Below, one piece after another: positions 36,116 to 44,201 of a stretch of DNA of 64,000 nucleotides. The stretch comes from Xenophilus sp. AP218F. Its GTDB lineage: Bacteria > Pseudomonadota > Gammaproteobacteria > Burkholderiales > Chromobacteriaceae. How positions within the stretch are numbered: the stretch's first letter is position 1; each line of letters begins with the position of its first letter. The stretch covers positions 1-64,000 of the forward strand of contig NJIE01000030.1 in the NCBI GenBank assembly GCA_002213445.1. The letters run 5' to 3'. A program made the translations under genes and the position numbers. The notes under the pieces were generated by a model, which saw only the letters and a program-made list of their open reading frames with translations, ran no database searches and was not told where the DNA came from.

Positions 36116-37789
36116 ATGCGCATATTGTTCAACCACCTGGGCTTTGACGCGGCGGCCAGCAAGCGGGTCTTGCTGCAGGCGCGGGAGCTGGGCGGCGGCG
36201 AGCTGGTGTTGCTGGACGAGGCGCGCCGCGAGGTTGCGCGCGCCGCCTTGCGGCCGCTGGGCGGCGTGCCGGGCTGGGGCGAGTGGCGTTACTGGCAGGC
36301 CACCTTCGGATCGATCGAGCGCCCGGGGCGCGGCGGTTATCAATTCTGGCTGCCGGGCAGCGAGCCGCCGCTGGTGTCCGCTCCGTTTGCCATCGGCGAC
36401 GGGCAATTCGGCGCGCCCTTGCTGTCCGACCTGCTCAACTATTTCAAGTCGCAGCGCGCCAGCGGCCTTTACGACTTCGCCGACCGTTCGGCGAAGGTCT
36501 TCGGCTGCGACGAGCGGCGCGACGCGCGCGGCGGCTGGTACGACGCCTCCGGCGATTGCTCCAAGTACCTGACGCACCTGTCCTACGCCAACTTCCTCAA
36601 CCCGCAGCAAACGCCGTTGCTGGTCTGGAATCTGCTGGCCGCCCGCGACGCGCTGCCGCCGCAGCCCAAGTGGTTTGCCGAGCGCATGGTGGACGAGGCG
36701 CTGCATGGCGCGGACTTTCTGCTGCGGATGCAGCATCCGGATGGATTCTTTTATCAGACCTTGTTCGATGGCTGGAGCAAGGATGAAACCCGGCGCGAGT
36801 TGTGCGCTTACGCCACGCAACAGGGGCAGCGACTGGAAAGCTATCGCGCGGGCTGGCGGCAGGGCGGCGGCATGGCCATCGCGGCGCTGGCGCGCGCCAG
36901 CGGCTTGCCGCGCGACGGCGAGGCGGCGCGCGGCGACTACCTGGCGGCGGCGCGGCGGGGCTTTGCCCATCTCGAGCGGCATGGCGACGCCTATTTGCCG
37001 GATGGCAGCGAAAACCTGATCGACGATTACTGCGCCCTGCTGGCGGCTTGCGAATTGTACGCCGCCAGCGGCGCGGCCGAATACGAGAGGGCGGCGGCGC
37101 GCCGCATCGCCGCCATGCTGGCGCGGCAGGACGAGCGCGGCTGGTGGATGGACGCGGCGCGCCAGCGCAGCTTCGTTCACGCCAGCGACGCCGGCTTGCC
37201 CTATCTGGCGATCTTGCGCTTTTTGCGGCTGTTTCCCGAGGGCGAGGCAGCTGGCGCGGCGCAGGCCGGTCTGCGTCGCGGCCTGGCGGCGGAGCTGGCG
37301 CGCGGCGCCGGAGACGGCAATCCTTTCGGCTACCCGCGCCAATGGGTGGCGCAGCCGGGCCGCGCGGCGCGCGAGCAGTTTTTCGCGCCGCAGGACAATG
37401 GCAGCGGCTACTGGTGGCAGGGGGAAAACGCCAGGCTGGCGTCGCTGGCCGCCGCGGCGTGGGGCGCGGCGCGACAGCTGCGGGAGGCGGCGCTGTCGCC
37501 CGGGCTGGATGCATACGCGCAGGCGGCGCTGGACTGGATTCTGGGCCGCAACCCGTTCGACGTGTGCATGCTGCAAGGCCACGGCCGCAACAACCCGCAG
37601 TACGAGCCGGGCTATTTCAACGCGGCCGGCGGAGTGTGCAACGGCATTACCGCCGCGCCTGGCGATGAAGATGGCATCGCGTTCCTGTTGCCGGAAGAAA
37701 CCGACATCAGCCAATCCTGGCGCTGGAGCGAGCAGTGGCTGCCCCACGCCGCCTGGCTGTTGCTGGCGTTGGCGCTGCGTCCGGCGTGA
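36116..37789 (+). CDS. Cytoplasmic GH9 glycoside hydrolase (possible beta-glucosaminidase)
   Basis: The 557-residue enzyme has an N-terminal CelD-type immunoglobulin-like domain (about residues 1-95) and a GH9 (alpha/alpha)6 barrel. The nucleophile-side Asp pair is in GGWYDASGD (Asp143, Asp147), the substrate-side histidine in LQGHGRNNPQY, and the acid Glu is probably in WRWSEQWLPHA (Glu539). No signal peptide is present, so it acts on imported oligosaccharides. Vibrio chitobiose loci carry a similar signal-less GH9 beside a BadF-type kinase, which suggests activity on glucosamine or glucose disaccharides. GGAG precedes the ATG at 36116. Confidence 0.83.
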   Translation: MRILFNHLGFDAAASKRVLLQARELGGGELVLLDEARREVARAALRPLGGVPGWGEWRYWQATFGSIERPGRGGYQFWLPGSEPPLVSAPFAIGDGQFGAPLLSDLLNYFKSQRASGLYDFADRSAKVFGCDERRDARGGWYDASGDCSKYLTHLSYANFLNPQQTPLLVWNLLAARDALPPQPKWFAERMVDEALHGADFLLRMQHPDGFFYQTLFDGWSKDETRRELCAYATQQGQRLESYRAGWRQGGGMAIAALARASGLPRDGEAARGDYLAAARRGFAHLERHGDAYLPDGSENLIDDYCALLAACELYAASGAAEYERAAARRIAAMLARQDERGWWMDAARQRSFVHASDAGLPYLAILRFLRLFPEGEAAGAAQAGLRRGLAAELARGAGDGNPFGYPRQWVAQPGRAAREQFFAPQDNGSGYWWQGENARLASLAAAAWGAARQLREAALSPGLDAYAQAALDWILGRNPFDVCMLQGHGRNNPQYEPGYFNAAGGVCNGITAAPGDEDGIAFLLPEETDISQSWRWSEQWLPHAAWLLLALALRPA

Positions 37790-37802
37790 GCGGCCCGGCA
37801 TG

Positions 37803-37836
37803 AAAAAAGCCACCGCGGAGGCGGTGGCTTTTTTTT
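37803..37836. terminator. Bidirectional terminator between GH9 and rhlE
   Basis: AAAAAAGCCACCGC pairs with GCGGTGGCTTTTTT, giving a strong stem flanked by A and T runs between convergent genes. Confidence 0.9.
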
Positions 37837-37847
37837 AGAGCAAGGCC

Positions 37848-39182
37848 TTACTGGGCGTTGCTGCGGCTGCGGTCGCTGCTGTTGCGCGGACCGCGGCTGC
37901 CTTGGTAGCCGCCTTCGCGGCGCTGGCCCTGGTAACCGCCTTCGCGACGATTGCCCTGATAACCGCCGCGGCCGCCGCTGCCCGGACGACGATCGCCGTA
38001 ACCGCCCGGCTTGCCGTTGCGACGCGGGCCTTTCGGCGGGCGACGGGTCGGCTCCATGCCTTCGATCACGCCTTCGGTGATCTGACGCTTCAGGTATTGC
38101 TCGATGCGGCGCACCTTGTGGAATTCTTTCGATTCCGCCAGGGTGATGGCGGTGCCGTCGCGACCGGCGCGGCCGGTGCGGCCGATGCGGTGCACGTAGT
38201 CTTCAGCCTGCTTTGGCAGGTCGAAGTTCACCACGTGGGTGATGGTCGGCACGTCGATGCCGCGGGCGGCGACGTCGGTGGCCACCAGAATCTTGATGCG
38301 GCCGCGACGCAGGTCGTTCAGGGTGCGGTTGCGCCAGCTTTGCGGCATGTCGCCGTGCAGGCAGGCGGCGGAGTAACCCTGGTCGGACAGCTTGTCGGCC
38401 AGTTCTTCCGAGTACGCCTTGGTGGCGGAGAAGATCACGCACTGGTCGAAGCCCGATTCCTTCAGGATGTGATCCAGCAGGCGATGCTTGTGGTTCAGGT
38501 CGTCGGCGTACAGCAGGTGCTCTTCGATGGTGCCGCCGGAAGTTTCGGTGCGGGCGATTTCGATGCGCTGCGGATCGCGGGTCATCTTTTCAGCCATGCG
38601 GCCGACGATGCCGTCCAGCGTGGCGGAGAACAGCACGGTCTGGCGGGTTTCCGGGGTGGCCTTGACGATGGTTTCGATGTCTTCGATGAAGCCCATGTCC
38701 AGCATGCGGTCGGCTTCGTCCAGCACCAGCATTTCCAGGCGCGAGAAGTCGATGCGGCCGGAGCGCATGTGGTCCATCAGACGGCCCGGGGTGGCCACCA
38801 CCAGGTCAACCGGACGCGACAGCGCGCGGGTCTGATAGCCGAAGGAGGAACCGCCCACCAGGCAGACGGTTTTCATCCAGCGCAGGTCCTTGCCGTATTC
38901 CAGGGCGTTCTTTTCCACTTGCTGCGCCAGTTCGCGGGTCGGGGTCAGCACCAGCACGCGCGGGCCTTGGCCCTTGCCGGTGGAGCGGGCGGACAGCTTG
39001 GTCAGGGCCGGCAGCAAGAAGGCTGCGGTCTTGCCGCTGCCAGTCTGCGCGGAAACCAGCAGGTCGCGGCCGGCGATCGCGGCCGGCACGGCTTGCGCCT
39101 GCACTTCGGTCGGCGAGGTGTAGCCGGCGGTTTCCAGCGCGCGCAGAATGGTCGGAGCAATGCCCAGATCGGAAAAATGCAT
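37848..39182 (-). CDS. rhlE: DEAD-box RNA helicase RhlE
   Basis: The 444-residue helicase has the Q motif region after MHFSDLGI, motif I AQTGSGKTAAF, motif II DEAD (VLDEADRMLDMGF), motif III SAT and motif VI HRIGRTGRAGR. The C-terminal tail (about 375-444) is basic and glycine-rich with repeated GGYQG-type blocks, as in RhlE, and helps bind RNA. RhlE acts in ribosome assembly and RNA decay, especially in the cold. The start at 39182 follows AAAGGA; the in-frame extension to 39218 is not conserved. Its upstream region is long (see 39183-39740). Confidence 0.93.
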   Translation of the reverse strand: MHFSDLGIAPTILRALETAGYTSPTEVQAQAVPAAIAGRDLLVSAQTGSGKTAAFLLPALTKLSARSTGKGQGPRVLVLTPTRELAQQVEKNALEYGKDLRWMKTVCLVGGSSFGYQTRALSRPVDLVVATPGRLMDHMRSGRIDFSRLEMLVLDEADRMLDMGFIEDIETIVKATPETRQTVLFSATLDGIVGRMAEKMTRDPQRIEIARTETSGGTIEEHLLYADDLNHKHRLLDHILKESGFDQCVIFSATKAYSEELADKLSDQGYSAACLHGDMPQSWRNRTLNDLRRGRIKILVATDVAARGIDVPTITHVVNFDLPKQAEDYVHRIGRTGRAGRDGTAITLAESKEFHKVRRIEQYLKRQITEGVIEGMEPTRRPPKGPRRNGKPGGYGDRRPGSGGRGGYQGNRREGGYQGQRREGGYQGSRGPRNSSDRSRSNAQ

Positions 39183-39740
39183 GTATGTCCTTTCAAAGCC
39201 GGATGTGGCCGGCGTCACTTAAGCCAGGTTGGTGGCGGTCGGTTCTTACGGCGCCTTTAAGCCGTAAATCATCGGCACTAACCTGAGCAAGCGGCGAACA
39301 GCGGTCCAGTCTGATACGACATTAAGCGTGGACGAAGCCTGGAAAGGGTCAGGGACGATGAAGATAATCTCACTCGGGCCGAGGCGTGAGGTGTGTGGCC
39401 CGGTGGAAGCACAAGAGGCCGGACTATACGTTAATTCGCGCCGCCAGGCAACTGTTTTTTGCAATCTGCCTTGCTAAGTAATTGATTGTTTATGGCTTGA
39501 TTGTCCCGGTTTTTCAAAAAAACGGATGGGCTCGCGCGGGGGCGGGGCGAAGCCCGGTCTGATAGCGGCTTGAATTTGCAGGCATAAGCCGGATGCGGGC
39601 GGATTGGGCACGGCGCGGCGGCGCTGGCGAAATTTGGCGCGACGGAAGGCCGGGGATGGCGATTCGGGCGCGACTATCTACACTTCAAAGCAGCCGGGGA
39701 GGCGGAGCGGCCGCCGTCGCCGGCCATTGGGGTGAGGTCG
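39183..39740. other. 558-bp region between rhlE and the EAL gene
   Basis: No gene is supported. On the rhlE side there is a small hairpin TTACGGC/GCCGTAA (39246-39267) in what is probably a long rhlE leader. An AT-rich patch at about 39452-39525 with a CGGTTTTT/AAAAACG inverted repeat may hold promoters. The part nearest the EAL gene is GC-rich. Confidence 0.45.
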
Positions 39741-41315
39741 ATGAAACAGCTGATCCGGCGCTGGATGGGCGGGCTTGGCAGGCCGGCGCGGCCGGGGCAG
39801 GTGTACGCCGCCTGTCTGGCGCTGTGCCTGCTGCCGGCCTTGCTGTTGCTGTGCCTGGGGAGTTTGTGGAGCGGGCGCGCCGAGTTGCTGGAGCGCGGCC
39901 AGGCCCTGGCCGGGCAGGTGGAGCCGCCGCTGCGCGCCGGTTTTGCCGCCCTGCAGCGCGTGCAGCGAGTGCCTCTTGGCGGGCGCGGCTGCGATCTGGC
40001 TCGCGCCAGGCTGGCCTCCATCGTGCAGCAAACGCCGTACGCCCGCTACGCCTACAAGCAGCAAGAAGGTTTGCCTGCGTGCACGTCGGACGAGGCGCGC
40101 GCGGATCGGCCGCTTGGCGACCAGTCCTTGAGCCTGGTGCTGGACGAAGGGCGCGGGCCGGCCCTGGCCTTGGCCGAGCCGGGCGCCGACCATGCGGTGC
40201 TGGAGCTGGGGACGGAGTGGTTGCAAGCCTTGCTCGCACAGGCCGGAAGCGGGGGCGTGGCGGCGAGCGTGCAGGTGGGGGCGCGGGCCCTGGCGGCCGA
40301 CGGCTCGGTGCGACTGCATGAGGAGGATCGGCCGGACGCGGCGATTGCGCTGCAAACCTTGCCGGTGCCTGTCGCCGTGCAGCTGCGCCGGCCGTGGTGG
40401 CGGGAGGTGGGCGCCGGCGTGGCCGGCCATCTGGAGGCCTTGCTGCTGGCCGCGATGCTGGGCGGGGGGCTGGGCTGGAGCCTGCTCAGAAGCCGCGGCG
40501 CGCGCAACGCGGCGGGCTGGGAGATCGAGCAGGGCATGCGCCATGACGAATTCTTCATCCATTACCAGCCGATCGTCGCGGCGGTGAGCGGCGAATGCGT
40601 CGGGGCCGAGGTGCTGGCTCGCTGGAAGCATCCGGCGCAGGGCAATGTGCGCGCCGAACTGTTCATTCCGGCGGCGATCGACGCGGGGCTGATCATTCCC
40701 CTGACGCGCCATCTGCTGCGCAAGGCGGCGGAGGAGTTGAAGTCGGTGGCGTTGCCGCCGCGCTTCATGCTGGGGGTGAATGTCGTCGCCGAGCACTTGG
40801 CCTCGCCGCAGTTGCCCGACGATTGCCGGGAGTTGCTGGCGCTGCTGCAGGCCAAGCAGGGAGTGCTGGTGCTGGAGGTGTCCGAGCGCTCGGCGTTGCG
40901 GGATGATTCGGGCGCGCCGGATGTGATCGCCGGCTTGCGCCGGATGGGCGTCAGGCTGGCGCTGGACGATTTCGGCGCCGGCCACGCCGACAAGGCCTAC
41001 TTGCGCAAATGGGGCTTCGACTACCTGAAAGTGGAGAAGGGCTACGTTTCCGCGCTGGGGCAAGATTGCCTGCGCGGGAATATCCTCGACGGGCTGCTGC
41101 TGTCTTCCGGAAAAATGGGCGCGCAAGTCATCGTCAAGGGCGTGGAGACGCAGGGCCAGCAAAGCTATCTCAACGTCAAGGGCTTCGAGTACTTGCAGGG
41201 CTTCTACTTCGGCAAGCCGATGGCGCTCAACCATTTCCGGCAGTGGCTGTATTCCGGCATCCTGGAGAGCCGGGGCGGCCTGTCGCGCCGCGCCGGCGAC
41301 GTCGCGTCGCGCTGA
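39741..41315 (+). CDS. Membrane EAL-domain protein with a CSS-like periplasmic domain and altered active site
   Basis: The 524-residue protein has two membrane helices (about residues 22-43 and 226-250) enclosing a periplasmic domain with Cys84 and a CTS motif at Cys114, like CSS-motif domains regulated by disulphide formation. The cytoplasmic EAL domain keeps metal-binding residues (Glu290, Asn347, Glu379, Asp409/Asp410, Lys430, Gln486), but the signature is EVL rather than EAL, and the EGVE motif reads KGVE (Lys466). It may be a weak phosphodiesterase or a cyclic-di-GMP sensor. The ATG at 39741 follows GAGG; an in-frame GTG lies three codons upstream. Confidence 0.82.
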   Translation: MKQLIRRWMGGLGRPARPGQVYAACLALCLLPALLLLCLGSLWSGRAELLERGQALAGQVEPPLRAGFAALQRVQRVPLGGRGCDLARARLASIVQQTPYARYAYKQQEGLPACTSDEARADRPLGDQSLSLVLDEGRGPALALAEPGADHAVLELGTEWLQALLAQAGSGGVAASVQVGARALAADGSVRLHEEDRPDAAIALQTLPVPVAVQLRRPWWREVGAGVAGHLEALLLAAMLGGGLGWSLLRSRGARNAAGWEIEQGMRHDEFFIHYQPIVAAVSGECVGAEVLARWKHPAQGNVRAELFIPAAIDAGLIIPLTRHLLRKAAEELKSVALPPRFMLGVNVVAEHLASPQLPDDCRELLALLQAKQGVLVLEVSERSALRDDSGAPDVIAGLRRMGVRLALDDFGAGHADKAYLRKWGFDYLKVEKGYVSALGQDCLRGNILDGLLLSSGKMGAQVIVKGVETQGQQSYLNVKGFEYLQGFYFGKPMALNHFRQWLYSGILESRGGLSRRAGDVASR

Positions 41316-41377
41316 TTTGGGCGGCGGCGGCCGCGTTTGCTACAATGCCGCCTTTTTTCTCAGATTAAGGATGCGGA

Positions 41378-42205
41378 ATGGTGTATGCCGTGCAGCGTTA
41401 TGCGGCCACTCGGCCTTGGGCGAAGAAGGTAGGTCAGCTTTACTCTCAGGCGGTTCAGCCGGCGGCGGCCCGGGCTGAAATGAAGGACGTGATCAAGCGT
41501 GAGCTGGAGCGCGCGGCGCAGGTGTTCGACATTCCGCAGACGACCATCGTCAACGAACTGGCCCTGGCCGAAGCCTGGGGCAATTTCGTGGCGCAGGGGC
41601 GGGTTGTCGCCGATCAGGATGCGGCGCTGAGCCGCGCGCTGGCGCATACCCGGCTGCCGTCCAATCTGCCCGACACTCTGGTGCTGCCTGCCGACGCCTT
41701 TTTCCTGCACGTTCCGGGCGAAGGCGGCGCTTTCGTCACCCATCAGCTGGCGCGCCGCAGCCTGGTGCTGACGTTGGTGCGCGGCGGTTTCGCGCCGGAC
41801 GGCGTGGCCTGGCTGCAGGCCGGCGATCAACTGGAGATGGTGCGGGTGTCCTATCCCGGCGAACTTTCGCCGCAGCTGAAAGACGTGGACGAAAGCTGGG
41901 CGTCCTTGCTCGCCGCGGTGCTCAACGGCTTGGCGATGATGACGCAACCCAAGCTTGCGCTCAGCCGCGAGTGGGAAGCCGCCGCGCCGCCGGCGTGGGT
42001 GGCCGACGCCGCGCATCCGGCCTGCGCCAAGACCCGCCAGAAGGGCCGCAGCCAGCTGTTGAAGTCGGGTTTCAGCGAGGTGACTTTCTGCCGGCTGGAA
42101 GGCCTCGCGGCGGCGGAAAGCTACCAGACGCAAGGTTACTGGCGTCGGCAGACCTTCGGCGAAGACAAGGCGCACTCGCGCCTGGTGTGGGTGGCGCCGC
42201 GCTAA
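41378..42205 (+). CDS. Conserved-looking protein of unknown function
   Basis: The 275-residue soluble protein has no signal peptide or membrane helix. Its N-terminal half is mixed alpha/beta, and the C-terminus is basic and aromatic (GYWRRQTFGEDKAHSRLVWV). A W-R-x-x-FG spacing before a V/IWVxP end is seen in some phage- or plasmid-borne proteins, but that recollection is too loose to assign a family. AAGGA precedes the ATG, and TACAAT at about 41340 may be a minus-10 box. A terminator follows, so it is monocistronic. Confidence 0.6.
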   Translation: MVYAVQRYAATRPWAKKVGQLYSQAVQPAAARAEMKDVIKRELERAAQVFDIPQTTIVNELALAEAWGNFVAQGRVVADQDAALSRALAHTRLPSNLPDTLVLPADAFFLHVPGEGGAFVTHQLARRSLVLTLVRGGFAPDGVAWLQAGDQLEMVRVSYPGELSPQLKDVDESWASLLAAVLNGLAMMTQPKLALSREWEAAAPPAWVADAAHPACAKTRQKGRSQLLKSGFSEVTFCRLEGLAAAESYQTQGYWRRQTFGEDKAHSRLVWVAPR

Positions 42206-42230
42206 GCCGCGCGGCTTGCCGGCATCGACG

Positions 42231-42259
42231 AACGCCCAGCCGCATCGGCTGGGCGTTTT
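42231..42259 (+). terminator. Terminator after the unknown protein gene
   Basis: AACGCCCAGCCG and CGGCTGGGCGTT form a perfect 12-bp stem with a three-base loop, followed by TT. Confidence 0.85.
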
Positions 42260-42281
42260 GGCGACTGGGCGGCGCGCGGGC

Positions 42282-43079
42282 TCAATATTCGCGCAGCAGC
42301 CGGCGTATCAGTTCCCGCATGTCGCCGATCTCAAACGGCTTGGGGCAGATGGCGGCGATGCCGTCCTCCGCCGTCGCGTCGTCCAGCGCGTCGCCTTCTT
42401 CGCTGGTCACCATCAGCACCGGCGTTTGCGGTTGCAGATTGCGGTCGCGGATTTCGCGCGCCAGTTCGACGCCGGTCATGCCCGGCATGTTGTGATCCAG
42501 CACGATCAGGCTGAAGCTCTCGTTCTCCAGCAGCGGCAGGGCGGCGGCGGCGGAGTCGGCCTCGAAGAAATTCTCAAAGCCCAGCTTTTCCAGCGTCTGG
42601 CGGATGTGATGGCGCGAGGTGACGCTGTCGTCGACGATCAGCACTTGCAGAACGGCCATGTCCACGTCCACTTCCGCGCCCAGGCTGACGCAGTTGATGA
42701 AATTCATCACTCCCTGCATGGCGTGGTCCAGCTCTTGCGGGCTGAAGGGTTTGGGCAGGATGGCCAGGCTGCCGGCTTGCCGGATGGGCTCCAGCCGCTC
42801 GGGCATGGTTTCGCTGGAGACCAGGATGAAGGGCAGATCGTAGAGATCATGGCTGTCGCGCAGCTCCTGCACCAGCTGGTCGCCGGTCATGTCGGGCAGG
42901 TAATAGGCGCTGACCACCAGGTCGGGACGCCGCTCGCGCGCCTGGCTGATCAGCTCCGCGCCGGTTACGTGCGTTTCGATGTGGCTGATGCCCAAATCAT
43001 TCAGGGCCTTGGTGATGATTTGAGCCTGCACGGCGGAGGGCTCGGCCAGTGTGATGAAAAGCTGCTCTAGCTCCAGCAT
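42282..43079 (-). CDS. Tandem receiver-domain response regulator, first receiver degenerate
   Basis: A 265-residue protein with two CheY-like receivers and no output domain. The second (about 145-265) has the acidic pair VLIVDD, phosphoacceptor Asp195 in LIVLDHNMPGMTG, the Thr/Ser switch in VTSEE and Lys in CPKPF. In the first (about 5-125) the acidic pair is replaced and the acceptor position is Ala58 (DLVVSAYYLPDMTG), although SSE and LPKPF remain. The start at 43079 is chosen because GACAGGAAAC precedes it; the frame runs to 43244 without homology. It is divergent from flgB, which suggests a motility or chemotaxis role. Confidence 0.82.
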   Translation of the reverse strand: MLELEQLFITLAEPSAVQAQIITKALNDLGISHIETHVTGAELISQARERRPDLVVSAYYLPDMTGDQLVQELRDSHDLYDLPFILVSSETMPERLEPIRQAGSLAILPKPFSPQELDHAMQGVMNFINCVSLGAEVDVDMAVLQVLIVDDSVTSRHHIRQTLEKLGFENFFEADSAAAALPLLENESFSLIVLDHNMPGMTGVELAREIRDRNLQPQTPVLMVTSEEGDALDDATAEDGIAAICPKPFEIGDMRELIRRLLREY

Positions 43080-43313
43080 GTTTCCTGTCCCTGTGGCGAA
43101 TGCTGTCGATCCATTATTGACTGTTTGGCATGAATTGGCTGGCGCGACAAGCAAAATAATCCATATGCGGCCCGCTTTGGGCATGGCGATGATGGTGGTA
43201 TCGTTCGCCCCCGGCGGCAAGTTTTGCCGCCCGAGCGCCGGCAAAAGACGGTTTGGCCGTGGCGGAATGCCGGTTTGCTCCGTAGAATCACGTATTCATC
43301 AGGATTTCGAGTG

Positions 43314-43331
43314 CTGGCACGTTTTGTGCTT
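43314..43331 (+). promoter_or_regulatory. Sigma-54-type promoter before flgB
   Basis: CTGGCACGTTTTGTGCTT matches the minus-24/minus-12 consensus (TGGCAC-N5-TTGC) with GG and GC 12 bases apart and one mismatch in the minus-12 element (GTGC). It lies about 27 bp before the flgB start. Flagellar rod operons of polar flagellates often use sigma-54 with FleQ-type activators. Confidence 0.7.
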
Positions 43332-43357
43332 TTGATGGGGAAGTCAGGAGGAACGCC

Positions 43358-43765
43358 ATGCTGGACAAGATTGCCCACTACTTTGATTTTCAGCAGCGCG
43401 CGCTGAATCTGCAGGCTTATCGAGCCGAAGTGATCGGCAGCAATATCGCCAACGCGGAAACGCCTAACTACAAGGCGGTGGATTTCGATTTTCGCCAGGC
43501 CTTGTTGCAGCAGCAGGAAAATCAGGGTCGGCTGAGTCTGGCGGTGACCAATCCCCAGCACATCGCCAGCGTGGCTGGCGGCCATGCCGACGCGCAGCTG
43601 CAGTATCGCAACGCCTTGCAGCCCAGCCTGGACGGCAACACCGTGGATATGAACGTGGAGCGCGGCGCTTTTGCCGACAACGCGCTGCGTTACCAGACCA
43701 CGCTGACCTTCCTGACCAAGCGCATCAGCGGTTTGAGCAACGCCATTCAAGGGCAGGGGAGTTAA
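43358..43765 (+). CDS. flgB: Flagellar basal-body rod protein FlgB
   Basis: The 135-residue proximal rod subunit lacks a signal peptide, as expected for a substrate of the flagellar type III exporter. NIANAETPNYKAVDFDF is the rod-protein signature, and the C-terminus with NALRYQTTLTFLTKRISGL forms the second helix of the rod coiled-coil. AGGAGG precedes the ATG. It opens the flgB-flgL cluster. Confidence 0.95.
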   Translation: MLDKIAHYFDFQQRALNLQAYRAEVIGSNIANAETPNYKAVDFDFRQALLQQQENQGRLSLAVTNPQHIASVAGGHADAQLQYRNALQPSLDGNTVDMNVERGAFADNALRYQTTLTFLTKRISGLSNAIQGQGS

Positions 43766-43769
43766 GTAG

Positions 43770-44180
43770 ATGTCTTTGTCCAATCTGTTCACCATCGCCG
43801 GTTCGGCTTTGTCGGCGCAATCCATGCGCCTCAACACCGTGGCCAGCAATATCGCCAACGCGGAAAGCGCCACCAGCTCCACCGGCCAGCCGTACAAGGG
43901 CCGCCATGTGGTGTTCACCGCCGTGCCGGTGGATGCGGCCCAGCCGCAGGTGGCCGGGGTGCGCGTGACGTCGGTGGTGGAAGATCAGTCGCCGCCGCGC
44001 TTGAAGTACGCGCCGGGGCACCCGCTGGCGGACGAGCGCGGCTATATCGCCATGCCCAACGTCAATCCGGTGGAGGAGATGGCGGACATGATCGCCGCTT
44101 CCAGCGCTTACCAGAACAACGTAGAAATGATGAATACCGCCAAGACCTTGCTGCAGAAGACCCTGCAGCTGGGCCAGTGA
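43770..44180 (+). CDS. flgC: Flagellar basal-body rod protein FlgC
   Basis: The 136-residue proximal rod subunit shows SNIANAESATSSTGQPYKGR near the N-terminus and a C-terminal helix MIAASSAYQNNVEMMNTAKT. The start lies four bases after flgB stops, with GGGGAG upstream, so translation is coupled. FlgB, FlgC, FlgF and FlgG assemble the rod across the periplasm. Confidence 0.95.
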   Translation: MSLSNLFTIAGSALSAQSMRLNTVASNIANAESATSSTGQPYKGRHVVFTAVPVDAAQPQVAGVRVTSVVEDQSPPRLKYAPGHPLADERGYIAMPNVNPVEEMADMIAASSAYQNNVEMMNTAKTLLQKTLQLGQ

Positions 44181-44201
44181 TCTGACTGAAGGATACGCGC
44201 C

